Below are positions 36,905 to 48,555 of a stretch of DNA of 64,000 nt, in pieces. Under the pieces are notes generated by a model. The model made no database searches. It was not told where the DNA came from and saw only the letters and a list, made by a program, of their open reading frames with translations. How positions within the stretch are numbered: the first letter of the stretch is position 1; the number at the start of each line of letters is the position of its first letter. Source of the DNA: Amborella trichopoda (lineage: Eukaryota; Streptophyta; Magnoliopsida; Amborellales; Amborellaceae). The DNA is taken from NCBI RefSeq assembly GCF_000471905.2, contig NW_006494789.1, positions 8,225,036 through 8,289,035 on the forward strand. Direction: 5' to 3'. The position numbers and the translations under genes are program-made.

Positions 36905-37393
36905 TGGAGGAGTGAAGAGTGAGGGACCTGAGGGAGAGAAGGGGGCTTAAGTACCTCCTCTTAGTAGGTGGCTGCCCCAAACTGATGGGTGGATGCAGTT
37001 GGACAAGTGGCGAACACCAACCATGCATGGCAGTGCCGCAGCCGGCGATACGCACATGATGATGCTCCTCGGTCACTCACAGCATTGCGCTCTCCAGTGC
37101 CACGTGCTCTCTCTACACCATCGTCACATGCTCTCTCGCTGTGCGCTCTACACCATCACCGTGCGCTCTACACCCTCACCGCGCTCTCTCTCATCGCGTG
37201 CTCTACGCCACTACACCACACGCTCTCTCTTCTTCTCCTTCACAGTCGGCGATAGCCCTCTCTCTCTCTCTCATTACAGCCGGCGATAACATGAGTGGCA
37301 GCAACACTAACTCATAGCCGCACGTGCTCCTTCTTCATCAGACTTTTTCTGCCGCGTGTGTCTTCCTGCCTGGGAAAAGGCTCGATCCTTACA
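33915..37393 (-). repeat. Right LTR (5' LTR) of the chromovirus
   Basis: 3479 bp. On the plus strand it begins TGTCACGACCCTACCC and ends GGCTCGATCCTTACA. It contains the 68-bp array (34896-35507), a (GA)n tract (36871-36901) and short repeats of the GCGCTCTACACCATC type (37090-37225). No host promoter elements were identified with confidence. Confidence 0.92.
34896..35507 (+). repeat. 68-bp tandem array in the right LTR
   Basis: Unit boundaries (AAGGTCTACTACCAATGG and variants) fall at about 34964, 35032, 35100, 35168, 35236, 35304, 35372 and 35440. This is the same 68-bp period as in the left LTR, so the array existed before or at insertion. Confidence 0.93.
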
Positions 37394-38518
37394 CATGTGC
37401 TTATCACAGACGGCGATGCCTATCGCTGCCTGCGAAGGGTCGCAGCAATGCCTATCGCCGTCCACAGGCTTCTTTCGTGCGCTCGGTGCTTATCGTCGTC
37501 CACATGTTTCTATTGCATCCCATGGCTATCACCGTACGCTTCACGAGAAGCTATCATCGTGCGCCTCACCAGAACCTATCGCCACATGTAAGGGATGTTC
37601 CACCTTCTTATGTTGTTAACGGTGATGCCTAAAGCCGTCTGAAGTTCGTCGCCTGTCCCTTTTGCCGTGAGCAGCAGTGTCTAACGCCGTCTAGGGGCAG
37701 CGACACTGTTACTCTATGGCTGTGGATGGCGATGCTTAGCGTCGTCGGGACCCTCCTCCTTCGTCGTCTTACACCTTTTCTTTGCTTTCTTCTGTTCTCT
37801 TTTCTTCACTTCTCGCTCGACTGAAGGGCAGACTTAGTCTAGCACTGTCATAGCGGTCTGGCCGTCTAGCAGTATTGCCGTCGTGCTGGTCCTGAATACC
37901 ATGCCCGTCTTACTGCCACACTAGATTAGGACAGTCATATCGACCTTAGTTTCGAGTAATATTGCCGTCATGCCTGTCTAAGTTACCGTGCCCATCTTTC
38001 TACCACTCTGAGTTGGTAACTGTATTGGTCTAGCTATCATGCTAACCTCGTCCCCTTGTCAAGTCCTCTTCTCCTTTCTCTCTTTATTTAAATCCTCTTC
38101 TTCATCACCTTGATTTCTCACCTTCTCTGCTATATGAATATATATTGCCCTAAGACAAGGGTGGGTCCTTCAACACACTTGTTTTGCAAGTTAACCATGA
38201 TAGTGTTGTGCAGAAAACAGGTCAAGGGAGGCGATTCTGAACCAGCTGAAGTAGTTGGAGGGCTTTCTGTCGTGATCTAAGAGGGCGACCGCACCAGTCA
38301 ACCCGAGTAAGTCATTGACCCAGGTGAGGTTGGTCCCCACCTCACGTTCAAAATTCTTCTCTCACCAGTTGGGCACCTACCCTTGTTTTGTGAACAAGGT
38401 TCCCAAGAGAGGTCTTAGGTCCCAGATCTTCCGAACCCGAGACACATGTCACCCAATCACCTAGATCCGGAGAGGTGAGATTGAGGCATCCTAACCACAG
38501 AGTCCCATACCTCATTAT
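37394..38518. other. No gene seen; short repeats related to the Tat 3' region
   Basis: The first 250 bases repeat phrases like GCCTATCGCCGTC and GGCTATCACCGTACGCTTCAC, which resemble 21290-21570. A stretch around 38300-38380 (GAGGTTGGTCCCCACCTCAC and so on) loosely resembles 8940-8990. It is probably the leader or flank of another degraded Tat-type copy. Confidence 0.4.
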
Positions 38519-39059
38519 GTGCAGAAATCGAGAAAGTCAAAGATTGGCGGTTGCCTATACTGGATTAACTTGAACACAATCATATCCCCGACAATCCTAT
38601 TGAGCACAACAAGATCCGAAGGTCAGCCACCAGATATGTGTGTTGTGACGCCATCATGTTCTGATGTGCCTTTAATGACATGCTACTCAGGTGCATCGAC
38701 CAAAGAGAAGCAAATCATGTGCTTGACAAGATTCGTGTTGGAATCTGCGAACTGCACCAATCTAGTCCCAAGCTCTATGATCGGATCTTAAAGTTAAGCT
38801 ACTAAAGGCTAACCATGATCACGAATTCTCTTGTCTACACTAAAAGGTGTACAATTTGTCAGATATACCCAAGCTTCATCCACTAGCTCCTAAACCTCTT
38901 CACCCAATAGTGGTATCATGGCCCTTTTCACAGTGAGACATGGATATTGTGGGACCCATAGACCCACCCACTGTCTGCCTCAAGTCATGTATTTATTCTC
39001 ATTGCCACTGATTACTTCTCCAAGTGGGTCGAAGCCATCCCTCTTAAATAAGTCCTTGG
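38519..39059 (+). pseudogene. Third Tat-type integrase fragment
   Basis: One frame around 38690-38810 reads CIDQREANHVLDKIRVGIC and then SSPKLYDRILKLSYY, which aligns to the zinc-binding region of the integrase at 215-345. Around 38880-39050 follow a Cys pair region, WPFSQ-stop-DMDIVGPIDPP and a DYFSKWVEAIPL-like end. The fragment stops at 39060 where an LTR-like segment begins, so the rest of the catalytic core is missing. Several frameshifts are present. Confidence 0.8.
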
Positions 39060-39760
39060 TGTTACAGGGTATTTTTGACACACTTGTATCCCTGGTGCAA
39101 ATAAGGAATAAGCTAGTCGCAATTTGGTCCCGCAGGTTCCAAAAAATGCCTATAGACTACGAAAGCACTGATAGAATAAGCTTAATTTTGGGTGAATTTA
39201 AAAAGGTGTCTGACTGGCCTCAAAAAGCATGTGAGGGTAGAATTTTATCCCCTAAGGACACACCTTAAGTTTTATCTCAAACAGACAAGGTTAAGGCATA
39301 TCAGGATGAAATTTATTTTGCAAAGCCAGTTCCTTTCAGTTGAAAAAACACCTTCTAACTAGGGCCCCATTACCGAGGCTTCTGATGAGCATCAAACCAC
39401 TCCCATTGGATTTAAAACACCCCAAAACCCCTAAAATATCAATTTTTTGCTCATTTGCACATTTTTAGATCATTCTGGGCCTAACTTACCAAATATGGGT
39501 GGGTTTTATACTATTTTTGTGCAACCTCGGTAAACCAGTTTCCATAAATGTAAACTGTACTATTTGATTTCGGGATTACCTTGTGAGTCATAAATCTCTC
39601 TTTTAAAGCAAATTAAACTCAAATTTTGGTATGTTGAAGAGCTCATCGAGACACACATTTTGGTATATGGCACGACCCGTGACAATGCCTAAAACGAGAG
39701 AATTTTATAGAGAAGTTGGATTCAAAAACTCATGTGTTGCATAATTTTTAAAGTGGAACA
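39060..39760 (+). repeat. LTR-like segment inserted in the integrase fragment
   Basis: Starts TGTTACAGGGTATTTTTGAC. The first 350 bp match 12040-12386. Further on, GGTATATGGCACGACCCGTGAC matches the GGTATGCCCCATGACGAC region at 6111. The end is not resolved and may extend towards 40200. Confidence 0.65.
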
Positions 39761-41994
39761 TAATCCTAATGACCATAGAATTCTAATCTTTAACCTTCAA
39801 AACCTAGAAGTCTTAGAAGTTCAAGAAACTTTGAATCCCCATTCCAAAAAATCTAGTAGCCATTGGAGACTCTTATGATGTTTTTCAAAACATAATCTTT
39901 TAGATTTTTAGAGAGATAATCCCTAGGCTAAAAAAACTCTAGAAACATTAGAATTAAGGTCTTTCTTAAACTTTGGCTATCAACCCTGAAAATCTTAAGC
40001 CGTTAGACTTTAATTCTCTACAATTACATGAAACCCTAAATCTCGATAGCTTTAGAAAGAACATGCCGTAAGCAGCCAAATCTTAGGAAGAATATTTCCT
40101 AGCTAAAATTCATCTTTCAAGCTCAAGATACTTCTTAGGTTCACGTAGATCTCTCAAAGGTCAAGGATGAAGACATTTCAATTGTTAGTCTAACATAGGT
40201 CACGAACTCTGGGTGCTAAGCATGAGGACTGGCTTCCAAGTACGTACTTTTTTATTTTACTCCTTTTAATCTTCTAGTTTATTTTTCTTTTAGAATTCTT
40301 CTTCATGTTTTCCTTTAGTTTTTCTTGTTTTTTTTATGGATCTTACAGGATATCAAATTTACCCTTATTGATGGCACATGAGGAGAAATGTTGTCCCTGC
40401 ATATCTACTTTTTCAATATTGTAATTCGATATACTACTCTTTTTCTACCGAGTTTTAATTATTTAGTTTAAGCACAAACCATAGAGACCAGCTCAGATTT
40501 GGCTGTAAATAGTTTGAACAATAAATGGTAGAGAATGCCAACTAGGAAACTCAACTTTTATTAAAAAACTTAATAAAGGCAATTTGGGTATTCTTTGTTT
40601 TTAAAAAAGGTACTTAAATTAAATGAAATTTATAAAGTAACCATTCTAATTTAAATTGAATAATATGACCAGTTTAAACTTGGCTTGACCATTTAAGTGA
40701 TAGAATTTTTTAAGGGTTATATTACGGAAGGGTACTTGTACTTGTAAGCATTTAATAAATATGCTCAGCATTTTTGGACACTTGATGCTCTTACTTCATC
40801 ATTTAGTAACCTTCTTGCCTAAGGGTATTTTAGGTAACTATTCAAAGATAAAGTAGAAATTCATGCTATAAAAAAGAGTGTTTATTAATTATAGTATAGA
40901 GTGACATAATCATATGATGTATAATATCACTCATATTGAGTATTAAATGGCGCTAGTTTCTTATTGAAATATATATTTTACCTCTCTTAATCACCAAAAA
41001 TACCTTTATTAAAAAAAATATTATATTACTAAACAATAATATATAAGTATCCAAAATTTGTTGATTACAATTATAAAATGCTCTTTAATGTGAGCACCTT
41101 AACTTAACACATTTTAAATAATTAAATCTATACATATCAATTACAAATTGATGAGAAATTAGGTTTAAGAGGTACGAGAGCTAGAAATAGTCTCCCTGCG
41201 TAGTTACGCCGTAAGAATGCGATGGACCAAGTTTTCAATTCAAAGAAGGCGAGTAGAATTAACAAAGGAAATAGCCAACGCACTCTTTAATACGACCGAG
41301 GGGAAGTCAACTGTGGTTATATAATTCAACAATACATTCTAATACTCCTTTTTAATTGAACATATGTATATATTTAGGCCGGCAAAGGGGGTTTGAAGGG
41401 GTAGTAGAATAGTTATTAACAAAAATAACTGGCACAAAACTCCTAGCCATAGAAGAAGCTCCAATAAGAAACCCCTTCTTATTATTAACGCGCATAATAT
41501 GTTGCCTCGGGAGCACATTGTATATTTACACCCATAGGCAAAAAACGTGAGAGATTTTCTTTTTTAAATTTGTAAGTAGATGATTACACCCTTAGGCACA
41601 TTATGTATTTATACCCATCTAATTATAAGTATATGGTTACTTTCAAAGAAAAATCTGAATTTTAAGTAATTGAACATCTAGATCATTACATCAAAATTGG
41701 ATAGTTTGAGTACAATCTTTGTATGTTTTTTTTTTTTTAATTTTTCCCATTTTTTTTTCCTTAGAGATTGGTTGTCCGGTTTAAGAGATTACATCTTCAA
41801 ATTTTAGGATGTATAATATACTCTTAGTGTAAGTTTTACATGGGGCAGTATATAGATATGTACTCCCATGGGAGTAGAATTTTTTTTTTTTTTTGAGGAG
41901 AATGGTTGAGATCGCAAATGGCAATATCCAATGGCCGAAAATTAATTTCACATTTTATTTTTATTTAAATAAAATATTTATCTGAATTTTGGAG

Positions 41995-42041
<47 letters not shown>
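39761..42041. other. AT-rich intergenic DNA, no gene seen
   Basis: Stops are dense in all frames. A 33-codon open frame on the minus strand (41450-41352) has no recognised relative. The end is (TA)n followed by (GA)n (41997-42041) leading into the gap. Confidence 0.6.
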
Positions 42042-42775
42042 NNNNNNNNNNNNNNNNNNNNNNNNNNNNNNNNNNNNNNNNNNNNNNNNNNNNNNNNNNN
42101 NNNNNNNNNNNNNNNNNNNNNNNNNNNNNNNNNNNNNNNNNNNNNNNNNNNNNNNNNNNNNNNNNNNNNNNNNNNNNNNNNNNNNNNNNNNNNNNNNNNN
42201 NNNNNNNNNNNNNNNNNNNNNNNNNNNNNNNNNNNNNNNNNNNNNNNNNNNNNNNNNNNNNNNNNNNNNNNNNNNNNNNNNNNNNNNNNNNNNNNNNNNN
42301 NNNNNNNNNNNNNNNNNNNNNNNNNNNNNNNNNNNNNNNNNNNNNNNNNNNNNNNNNNNNNNNNNNNNNNNNNNNNNNNNNNNNNNNNNNNNNNNNNNNN
42401 NNNNNNNNNNNNNNNNNNNNNNNNNNNNNNNNNNNNNNNNNNNNNNNNNNNNNNNNNNNNNNNNNNNNNNNNNNNNNNNNNNNNNNNNNNNNNNNNNNNN
42501 NNNNNNNNNNNNNNNNNNNNNNNNNNNNNNNNNNNNNNNNNNNNNNNNNNNNNNNNNNNNNNNNNNNNNNNNNNNNNNNNNNNNNNNNNNNNNNNNNNNN
42601 NNNNNNNNNNNNNNNNNNNNNNNNNNNNNNNNNNNNNNNNNNNNNNNNNNNNNNNNNNNNNNNNNNNNNNNNNNNNNNNNNNNNNNNNNNNNNNNNNNNN
42701 NNNNNNNNNNNNNNNNNNNNNNNNNNNNNNNNNNNNNNNNNNNNNNNNNNNNNNNNNNNNNNNNNNNNNNNNNNN
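42042..42775. other. Assembly gap (734 N)
   Basis: Flanked by (TA)n(GA)n on the left and (TA)n on the right (42776-42805), so the gap most likely spans a microsatellite. It lies about 690 bases upstream of the ALIS start codon and may hide promoter sequence. Confidence 0.99.
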
Positions 42776-42811
<36 letters not shown>

Positions 42812-43463
42812 GCTATTTTAAATCCAAAATAATCAAAATATCTTTAATTTATTTTGATCAAAATTTTTTATTCAAAATAATTTTTTATTAATTTTATTCA
42901 ATCTTACATATAAAAATGAACCTAAATTCAAAATTTCATATTAATAATATATATAAATAAGAAATTTAAAATAAAAAACTAAATTCATTATTGGCCTTTG
43001 CATGGGCACAGTACAATCTAAACCAGTAAAAGGTACTGTAACTTTTAAGCAAATATTATTTCTAAAGAAAAAATTAAAAATAAAAACTAAAATTATTATT
43101 GGCCCTTGGATGAGCATGGTTCAATCTGAGCCGTGCACCTTTCAATACCAACCCGAGGTAAAAAAAATGCACATCGTTTCTTTCGTTAATAATTTGCCTT
43201 TATCTTTTATCTTTTTCTAAGTGGGAGCTGATGCAGAGTGGTTTAGTTTTTCCTGTGTTTTTGCGTTTCCATAAGAAGAAGAGCACGGATGCCCTGGTCT
43301 TCTCATGAGATGTGGTCAACTCTACATTAGAGTGGGAGCGAAGGAAGATTCGTTGTTCTTGGTTTGGCTTTTAATCGGCACCTGGAAGAGGCACAAACCA
43401 CTTTCTTACCTCGTCGAGACGTTGTGATTTCCATCTATAGGCGAGAGAGAAGGGTTTGCTCTG
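42776..43463 (+). promoter_or_regulatory. Upstream region and 5' UTR of the ALIS gene
   Basis: AT-rich to about 43200, then a GC-richer stretch (43205-43463) typical of a plant 5' UTR directly before the start codon. I could not pick a single TATA box or transcription start. The open frame at 43002-43220 is AT-biased and shows no relative, so it was not called. Confidence 0.45.
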
Positions 43464-46420
43464 ATGAATTCGAGCGGGGCGACTACCAGCTCCGCCACCA
43501 GCGGACCTAGCGATACAGTTGCTCCCAGAAGGAATTCTAAGAGACCCAAGTGTATGTTTGTTGATTCTTTCTTTTTCTCTAATGTTGCTTATGTTTGTTG
43601 ATTCTTTCTTTTTTTCTAATGTTGCTTATTTTTATTAATCGTTTGAATTTTGATTGGTTGGTTTCATAAATTGGTTCAGCTTCGGATCTATTAAGTTGTG
43701 ACTCTGATTCTGTTTTCCTTGTCTTCTGTTTTGCAATTTTTCTGATTTCCTTTGTCTTCTCTTTGCAATTTTTGTGTTTCGATATTCTTTAGAATTTGCT
43801 TACTGGATCATCTTGACCGTAGCCAAATTGTTATAACTCTCATCCTTGCTGAGAACAATAGTTATCTTTAGTAATAAAGATGGTGAAACAATTTTAAGTT
43901 GAGAAACAGCAACAAAGAGAATCTCTTAACAGCCATCCAATTTGCAAAACCCCATTGGCTGCTTTGGAATTTCAGAGAGTACTGAGCACCTTTACCTTCT
44001 TTTCTCCCCCCTTCAAAATAAAGAGAAAGGTCTGTTCCCTAGGGACACTATTTATGTTTATCTTGCGTTTGTCATCGCTGTTTTAGTGTTTTGTGGTGTT
44101 CCCATTGATAAATTTTAAATTTCTCTTTTACAGATTCTAAATTTACACAACAAGAGCTTCCAGCGTGCAAGCCAATTCTTACTCCGGGTTGGGTATGCAA
44201 GTGCCTGATTATTTTTTATCTTTCATTTACTCTTTCATCTGTCATTCTTGGAGTTGGCTATGAGTTTGAGTGTTTGGTTATTTTTTTTTCTCTAGCTTTG
44301 GAGCTGCTCATTGTCAAAAAAAAACCTTTACATATCCCCCATGTTACTAAAACTGATATCAATAAGGATTTGTTGGGCTGTTTCCTAAATATCACAATTA
44401 ACTTATGCTTGCAGGTTATCACTGCTTTCACACTAATTGGAATTATCTTCATTCCCATTGGGGTGGCTTCTTTGCTCGCTTCTCGTGATGTATGCTCAAA
44501 TATCAATCCCCAAAAAATTAATTTTTTGTAAATTAATTGGATTTGTTCAAATGATCATTTCATATTGTTTCCTGGGTTTTATAATTTATCATTCACGCAT
44601 TTACTTTTGGATTGAGAAATCTTTTTCGTTATTTCTAAGGTTGTAGAAATTGTATACCAGTATGAGACAGAGTGCATCCCTCCAAACGCAAGGAATAATA
44701 AACTTGGATATATTCAAGACCCCACAACAAATAAGAACTGCATAGCTACATTGACAGTGAGTACTGATACCCTTTTCCTCATATACCTTGAGAGTATGCT
44801 AGAATCCCATTTCCATTTGGTTTGCACCCACCATTTTTATTAGAGTATGGTAAAAAGCTTCTAAGTGGAGAATTAAACTAAAGAAATTTCTCTTTGCAGG
44901 TGCCAAAACGTATGGAAGCACCCGTTTATGTGTATTATCAGCTTGACAACTTCTACCAGAACCATCGCCGGTATGGTTACTTTTGATCCACCTTTCTTAT
45001 TTAGGTCATGAAATGATTTTTATCCTTACATATGAGAATGTGAAATTCAGGTGTACATTAGGGGTGTAGGTTTGACCCTGCAAACTAATGTATCATTAGT
45101 TTTTTGGGCATTATGGGTGGTTTTTCATATGATCCAATGGCTGGTAGTGTCAAGCATATTCTCTTAATATAAGTTTTGATTTCTAAGGGATCATTCAATC
45201 TGCTATTTCTCCGTTTACACAATATGTACGCATATAATCGCTTTGTTTCCTTCATGCTATTGGAAGCGCCTCTCTCTTTCTACCATTGGGTCCTCATAGT
45301 GCTTGATGATCTTTTAATTTTAGGTATGTGAAAAGCAGAAGTGACACACAGTTACGAAGTCCTACAAATGAAAATGACACAAGCGCTTGCGACCCTGAAG
45401 ACAATACCGCAAATGGGTCTCCCATTGTGCCTTGTGGTCTCATTGCTTGGAGCTTGTTCAATGACACTTATGCATTCTCACGCAACAACACCACTTTAAA
45501 TGTGAACTCAAAGGGGATAGCTTGGAAGAGTGATAGGAATGCCAAGTTTGGGAGCGATGTTTTCCCCAAGAACTTCCAGAATGGGGCTTTGATTGGTGGT
45601 GCAAAGCTCGACCCCAGAAAGCCTGTTAGTGAAACCACCCAAACCATTTTCCCTATTCTTTTTTCTCAAATCAAAGAGTAGAAAATGATAGTGATAAATA
45701 CTTACAAACATGACATGCTTGCATGCATGCAATGCTTGCATGTTACAAACCTACATGCACGCATGCATATATATTGCATGCATTCATGTTACAAACCTAC
45801 ATGCACGCATGCATATATACATACATACATGCGTGTACACACCGACCTACTTACATACCTGTGTTCATGCATGTATGTACACATTGTGGTACTAACATAC
45901 ACATGTATGGATGTGCATGGCAGCTAAGTGAGCAGGAGAATCTTATAGTTTGGATGCGAACTGCTGCTCTTCCGACATTTAGGAAGCTTTATGGGAGAAT
46001 ACAGGATGACCTTGAAGCCAATGAAAAGCTATCGGTGCAGATAGCTAACAATTACAACACGTACAGCTTTGGGGGAAAAAAAAAGCTGGTGCTTTCGACT
46101 ACAAGCTGGCTTGGAGGAAAGAATGATTTCCTTGGAATTGCATATATCACAGTTGGAGGTCTCTGCTTTTTTCTTGCGACCGTCTTCTTTGTGGTCTACC
46201 TTTTCAAGCCTAGGTTCGTTGCTCGAATTGAATGCCACTAAACTTCAAGCCTTGATATAATTAGTCCTTTGAGTTGAATGCAATTAATTTTCTGTCTATA
46301 TTAGTTGCTTAAAGGGACTTTAGAGCCTCAAGCCCTCGCTTTGCTGAAATTTGTTTTTGTTGCAGGCCTCTTGGTGATCCTTCGTACTTGTCATGGAATC
46401 GAAATCCTGCAGGGCACTGA
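43464..46420 (+). CDS. ALIS: ALA-interacting subunit (ALIS), CDC50/LEM3 family
   Basis: Eight coding exons, all with GT-AG introns: 43464-43551, 44134-44192, 44415-44489, 44640-44756, 44900-44970, 45324-45624, 45924-46213 and 46366-46420. They join without a stop to 351 residues, the usual family length. After a variable N-terminus come [20 protein letters not shown], membrane segment 1 (about residues 50-72, [20 protein letters not shown]) and a large lumenal domain. The domain holds [40 protein letters not shown] (with N-glycosylation sites NDT and NTT) and [35 protein letters not shown], membrane segment 2 (about 309-331) and [15 protein letters not shown] follow. In Arabidopsis, ALIS proteins partner P4-ATPases (ALA) as beta subunits needed for ER exit and lipid flipping. 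The start is the ATG giving [10 protein letters not shown]. Splice sites were placed by protein similarity and are consistent in phase. The exact paralogue number is not determined. Confidence 0.96.
43553..43632 (+). repeat. 37-bp tandem duplication in ALIS intron 1
   Basis: TATGTTTGTTGATTCTTTCT followed by TTTTCTCTAATGTTGCT occurs at 43553 and again at 43590, immediately after the 5' splice site of intron 1, so the splice-site-like TATGTTTG is duplicated too. The second copy lacks the preceding exon context. Confidence 0.85.
45625..45923 (+). repeat. ATGC/ACATGC-rich intron 6 of ALIS
   Basis: The intron carries two near-identical copies of TACAAACCTACATGCACGCA (about 45745 and 45791) and many CATGCATG and ACATACAT runs, which are self-complementary. 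If retained, the frame of exon 6 continues 18 codons beyond 45624 to a TAG ending at 45681. Confidence 0.75.
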
Positions 46421-48547
46421 GGATTTGGTTTAACTGTGTGTTTCCGGCTCTTCTCTGGTGATGACATGCTTGAATATCTTATTTGTACTGATTAAGTCAT
46501 TATACCTCTTCTGTAAAACGGCCATCATATTTTATAGGTCACGTGTGCAGACTTTCATATAATTGTAAACCATTACTCTCAGACTACGATACAAATGATG
46601 TCTGCTTTTACTATCTGAATTTGTAATTTAAAAAGGAGAAGGAATTAAACATTCATGCATTATATTGTTTTCTGGAATCCTTGGTCATTATTCTTTCATT
46701 CTGGAATTTTAAAATTGTAGGTATTTGATATTAAGCCTTGGTGGTATGTAAGCTTGTAGTATTATACAAACAATTCAGCTCCATGAAATCGTTGATGTCC
46801 TACTATATTTCCATCATTTTACTGTTTGCACTTCATGATATGCTTGATCTTGACAAAACAAGTGCTCTCTAACAAATCTTGTATTTGGGTGGGATAATAT
46901 GATACTTGTACCAGCATCGTAAAACTTTACATTCCTTACGTTTTCTCAACAATTCCTGAAATGTAGAATGTCTAGGCTCAAACAAAACCATTGCATCAGA
47001 AAGGAAATGACTCCGGAATATCTATGTTTGGAACCGTTTATCTTCATCTTAGATATTCCAATAGAATATATGCTTATCTATTTTCTATTTTAACTACAAA
47101 AGAAAATTATTTCTTCTATATAAAATCTATATCATAACTGAGTAACCAATTTATGAACTATTAAAAATTCTTGGCTGGCTTAAATTCTATTTACCATTGT
47201 ACACAGATAAATGTCATTTAATAATAGGATGTTTGCAGTTATTCAGCTTTTGTCCTGAAGTATTAGAAAAAAAATGGCATAATTCTCTCCTAAAATGATC
47301 ATGGTAGTTCAGGTGTTCCTTGGCTCGTTAAGCTATCAGAGCTATGTGTGATGAAAGCAAGGATGATGTGCTGTCGTAGTAATTAAAACAGCTGGGCTCC
47401 TGAGGGACATATCCATGTCTGAAATTGCTTGCAGAAGATACTTACTATGAGCATAGATATGGCTGGATGTCATGTTCTTTGATGCCCCAAGGTGTCACTA
47501 GAAGGACTAAAGCTGTCCACCATGGGCAGTGACTAGCTACCAATATATTGCACTCAAGTCGCTAAATCTATCCTATTTCTTTTCCCTGGTGAACCTTTTT
47601 TGGGACACGAACTGTCATTTTGAAATGGGATAGACTGCTGGAACATAAGGAGGTATCTGAAGCGGTTTTTTGATGATTCCATATCTGATTTATTGGTCGC
47701 TGTGATACTTGATTGATTGCTAACCTATAGATCGTAGACAAATAGGATTGGTGTTCAAGGTGCTGTTAACCAGTGTGCAAACTTGGAATTTTGTGCTCAG
47801 TACGACTAAAAAAACTATACAACGTCTACATATACATTACAACCAAAATTTCTCCATTAATGGACAAATACAATCCACCATTTTTCTGATACATTATTTA
47901 AAAGAAACATCATTATACCTCTAAGAAGCCCCAACATGAATTTCCATTCAATTGAACAATGGGAGATTGCATGGTTACAACTCGATACATTCTTATAGAC
48001 AAAATTCAGCAACATACACCCTTGACACCCAACATGAATTTCCATTCAGTTAAACAATGGGAGATTCAGGAACATACACTTGTGAAACCCAACATGAACT
48101 TCCATTCAGTTGAAAAATGGGAGATTGCATGGTTACATCTCAAGACATACTTAGACAAAATTCAACAACATGCACTCGTAAAGTATTGCATCAAACACTA
48201 TCAAAATTCTACAATTTCCATACCAATGCAATATGTTACATTACAACTTGCATGCCAACATAGAAACATGAACTACTAGTAAGCCAATTTTATCCTAGAT
48301 TGCCCAGGATTACCTCCATGGGACTTAGCACATCCCGTACTGGATCTCCTTCTCGATAGCGTGGGTTATAGGGCCCCGATAGCCCGCCTCCAAGTGTGAA
48401 AGGCAAGAAGAACCTACCCTATCTCTCTCATGATACTGATGGGACTGGTACAATAGTGTGGTCGATATCCAAAAACTTTCCAACTGTGGCATGGTTGATT
48501 TTGGAGGCAAAATATCTCATATGGTGTAGAGCATGGTGTAGTACATA
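46421..48547 (+). other. 3' UTR of ALIS and intergenic DNA
   Basis: The transcript probably ends within the first few hundred bases (T/A-rich, 46490-46680), but no single polyadenylation signal stands out. The rest is AT-rich with no supported gene. Repeats at 47930-48190 contain CCAACATGAATTTCCATTCA. Confidence 0.5.
47930..48190 (+). repeat. Short direct repeats, CCAACATGAATTTCCATTCA
   Basis: Three copies start at 47931, 48029 and 48089 (spacing 98 and 60 bp), each followed by GTTGAAAAATGGGAGATT or a variant. The first and third also share GCATGGTTACA and ACAAAATTCA. The middle unit lacks about 38 bp. Confidence 0.85.
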
Positions 48548-48555
48548 GGTGCAAA

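Larger units (their letters stand above)
25653..37393 (-). mobile_element. Full-length degenerate Tekay/Del-type chromovirus (Ty3/gypsy)
   Basis: Two direct repeats (about 25653-29438 and 33915-37393) flank an internal region of about 4.48 kb. That region encodes, on the minus strand and in order, gag, protease, RT, RNase H, integrase and a chromodomain remnant, the order of plant chromoviruses. On the minus strand the LTR starts TGTAA (complement of 29438) and ends TGACA (complement of 33915). A tRNA-Met-like PBS lies just inside the right LTR and a PPT just inside the left LTR. The LTRs have diverged by many substitutions and indels, and every gene is broken, so the insertion is old. The right flank does not continue the sequence on the left flank, so I could not define a target duplication. 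Confidence 0.93.

Noticed and set aside
41352..41450. 33-codon minus-strand ORF (MARSFVPVIFVNN...), with surroundings that briefly looked organelle-derived
   Set aside because: I could not match it to any plastid or mitochondrial gene, and one short frame is not evidence. A search of 41150-41560 against organelle genomes would settle it.
45723..46241. 172-residue plus-strand ORF starting in ALIS intron 6
   Set aside because: It is exon 7 extended into the flanking intron sequence on both sides. The spliced model restores the conserved family sequence and correct phase.
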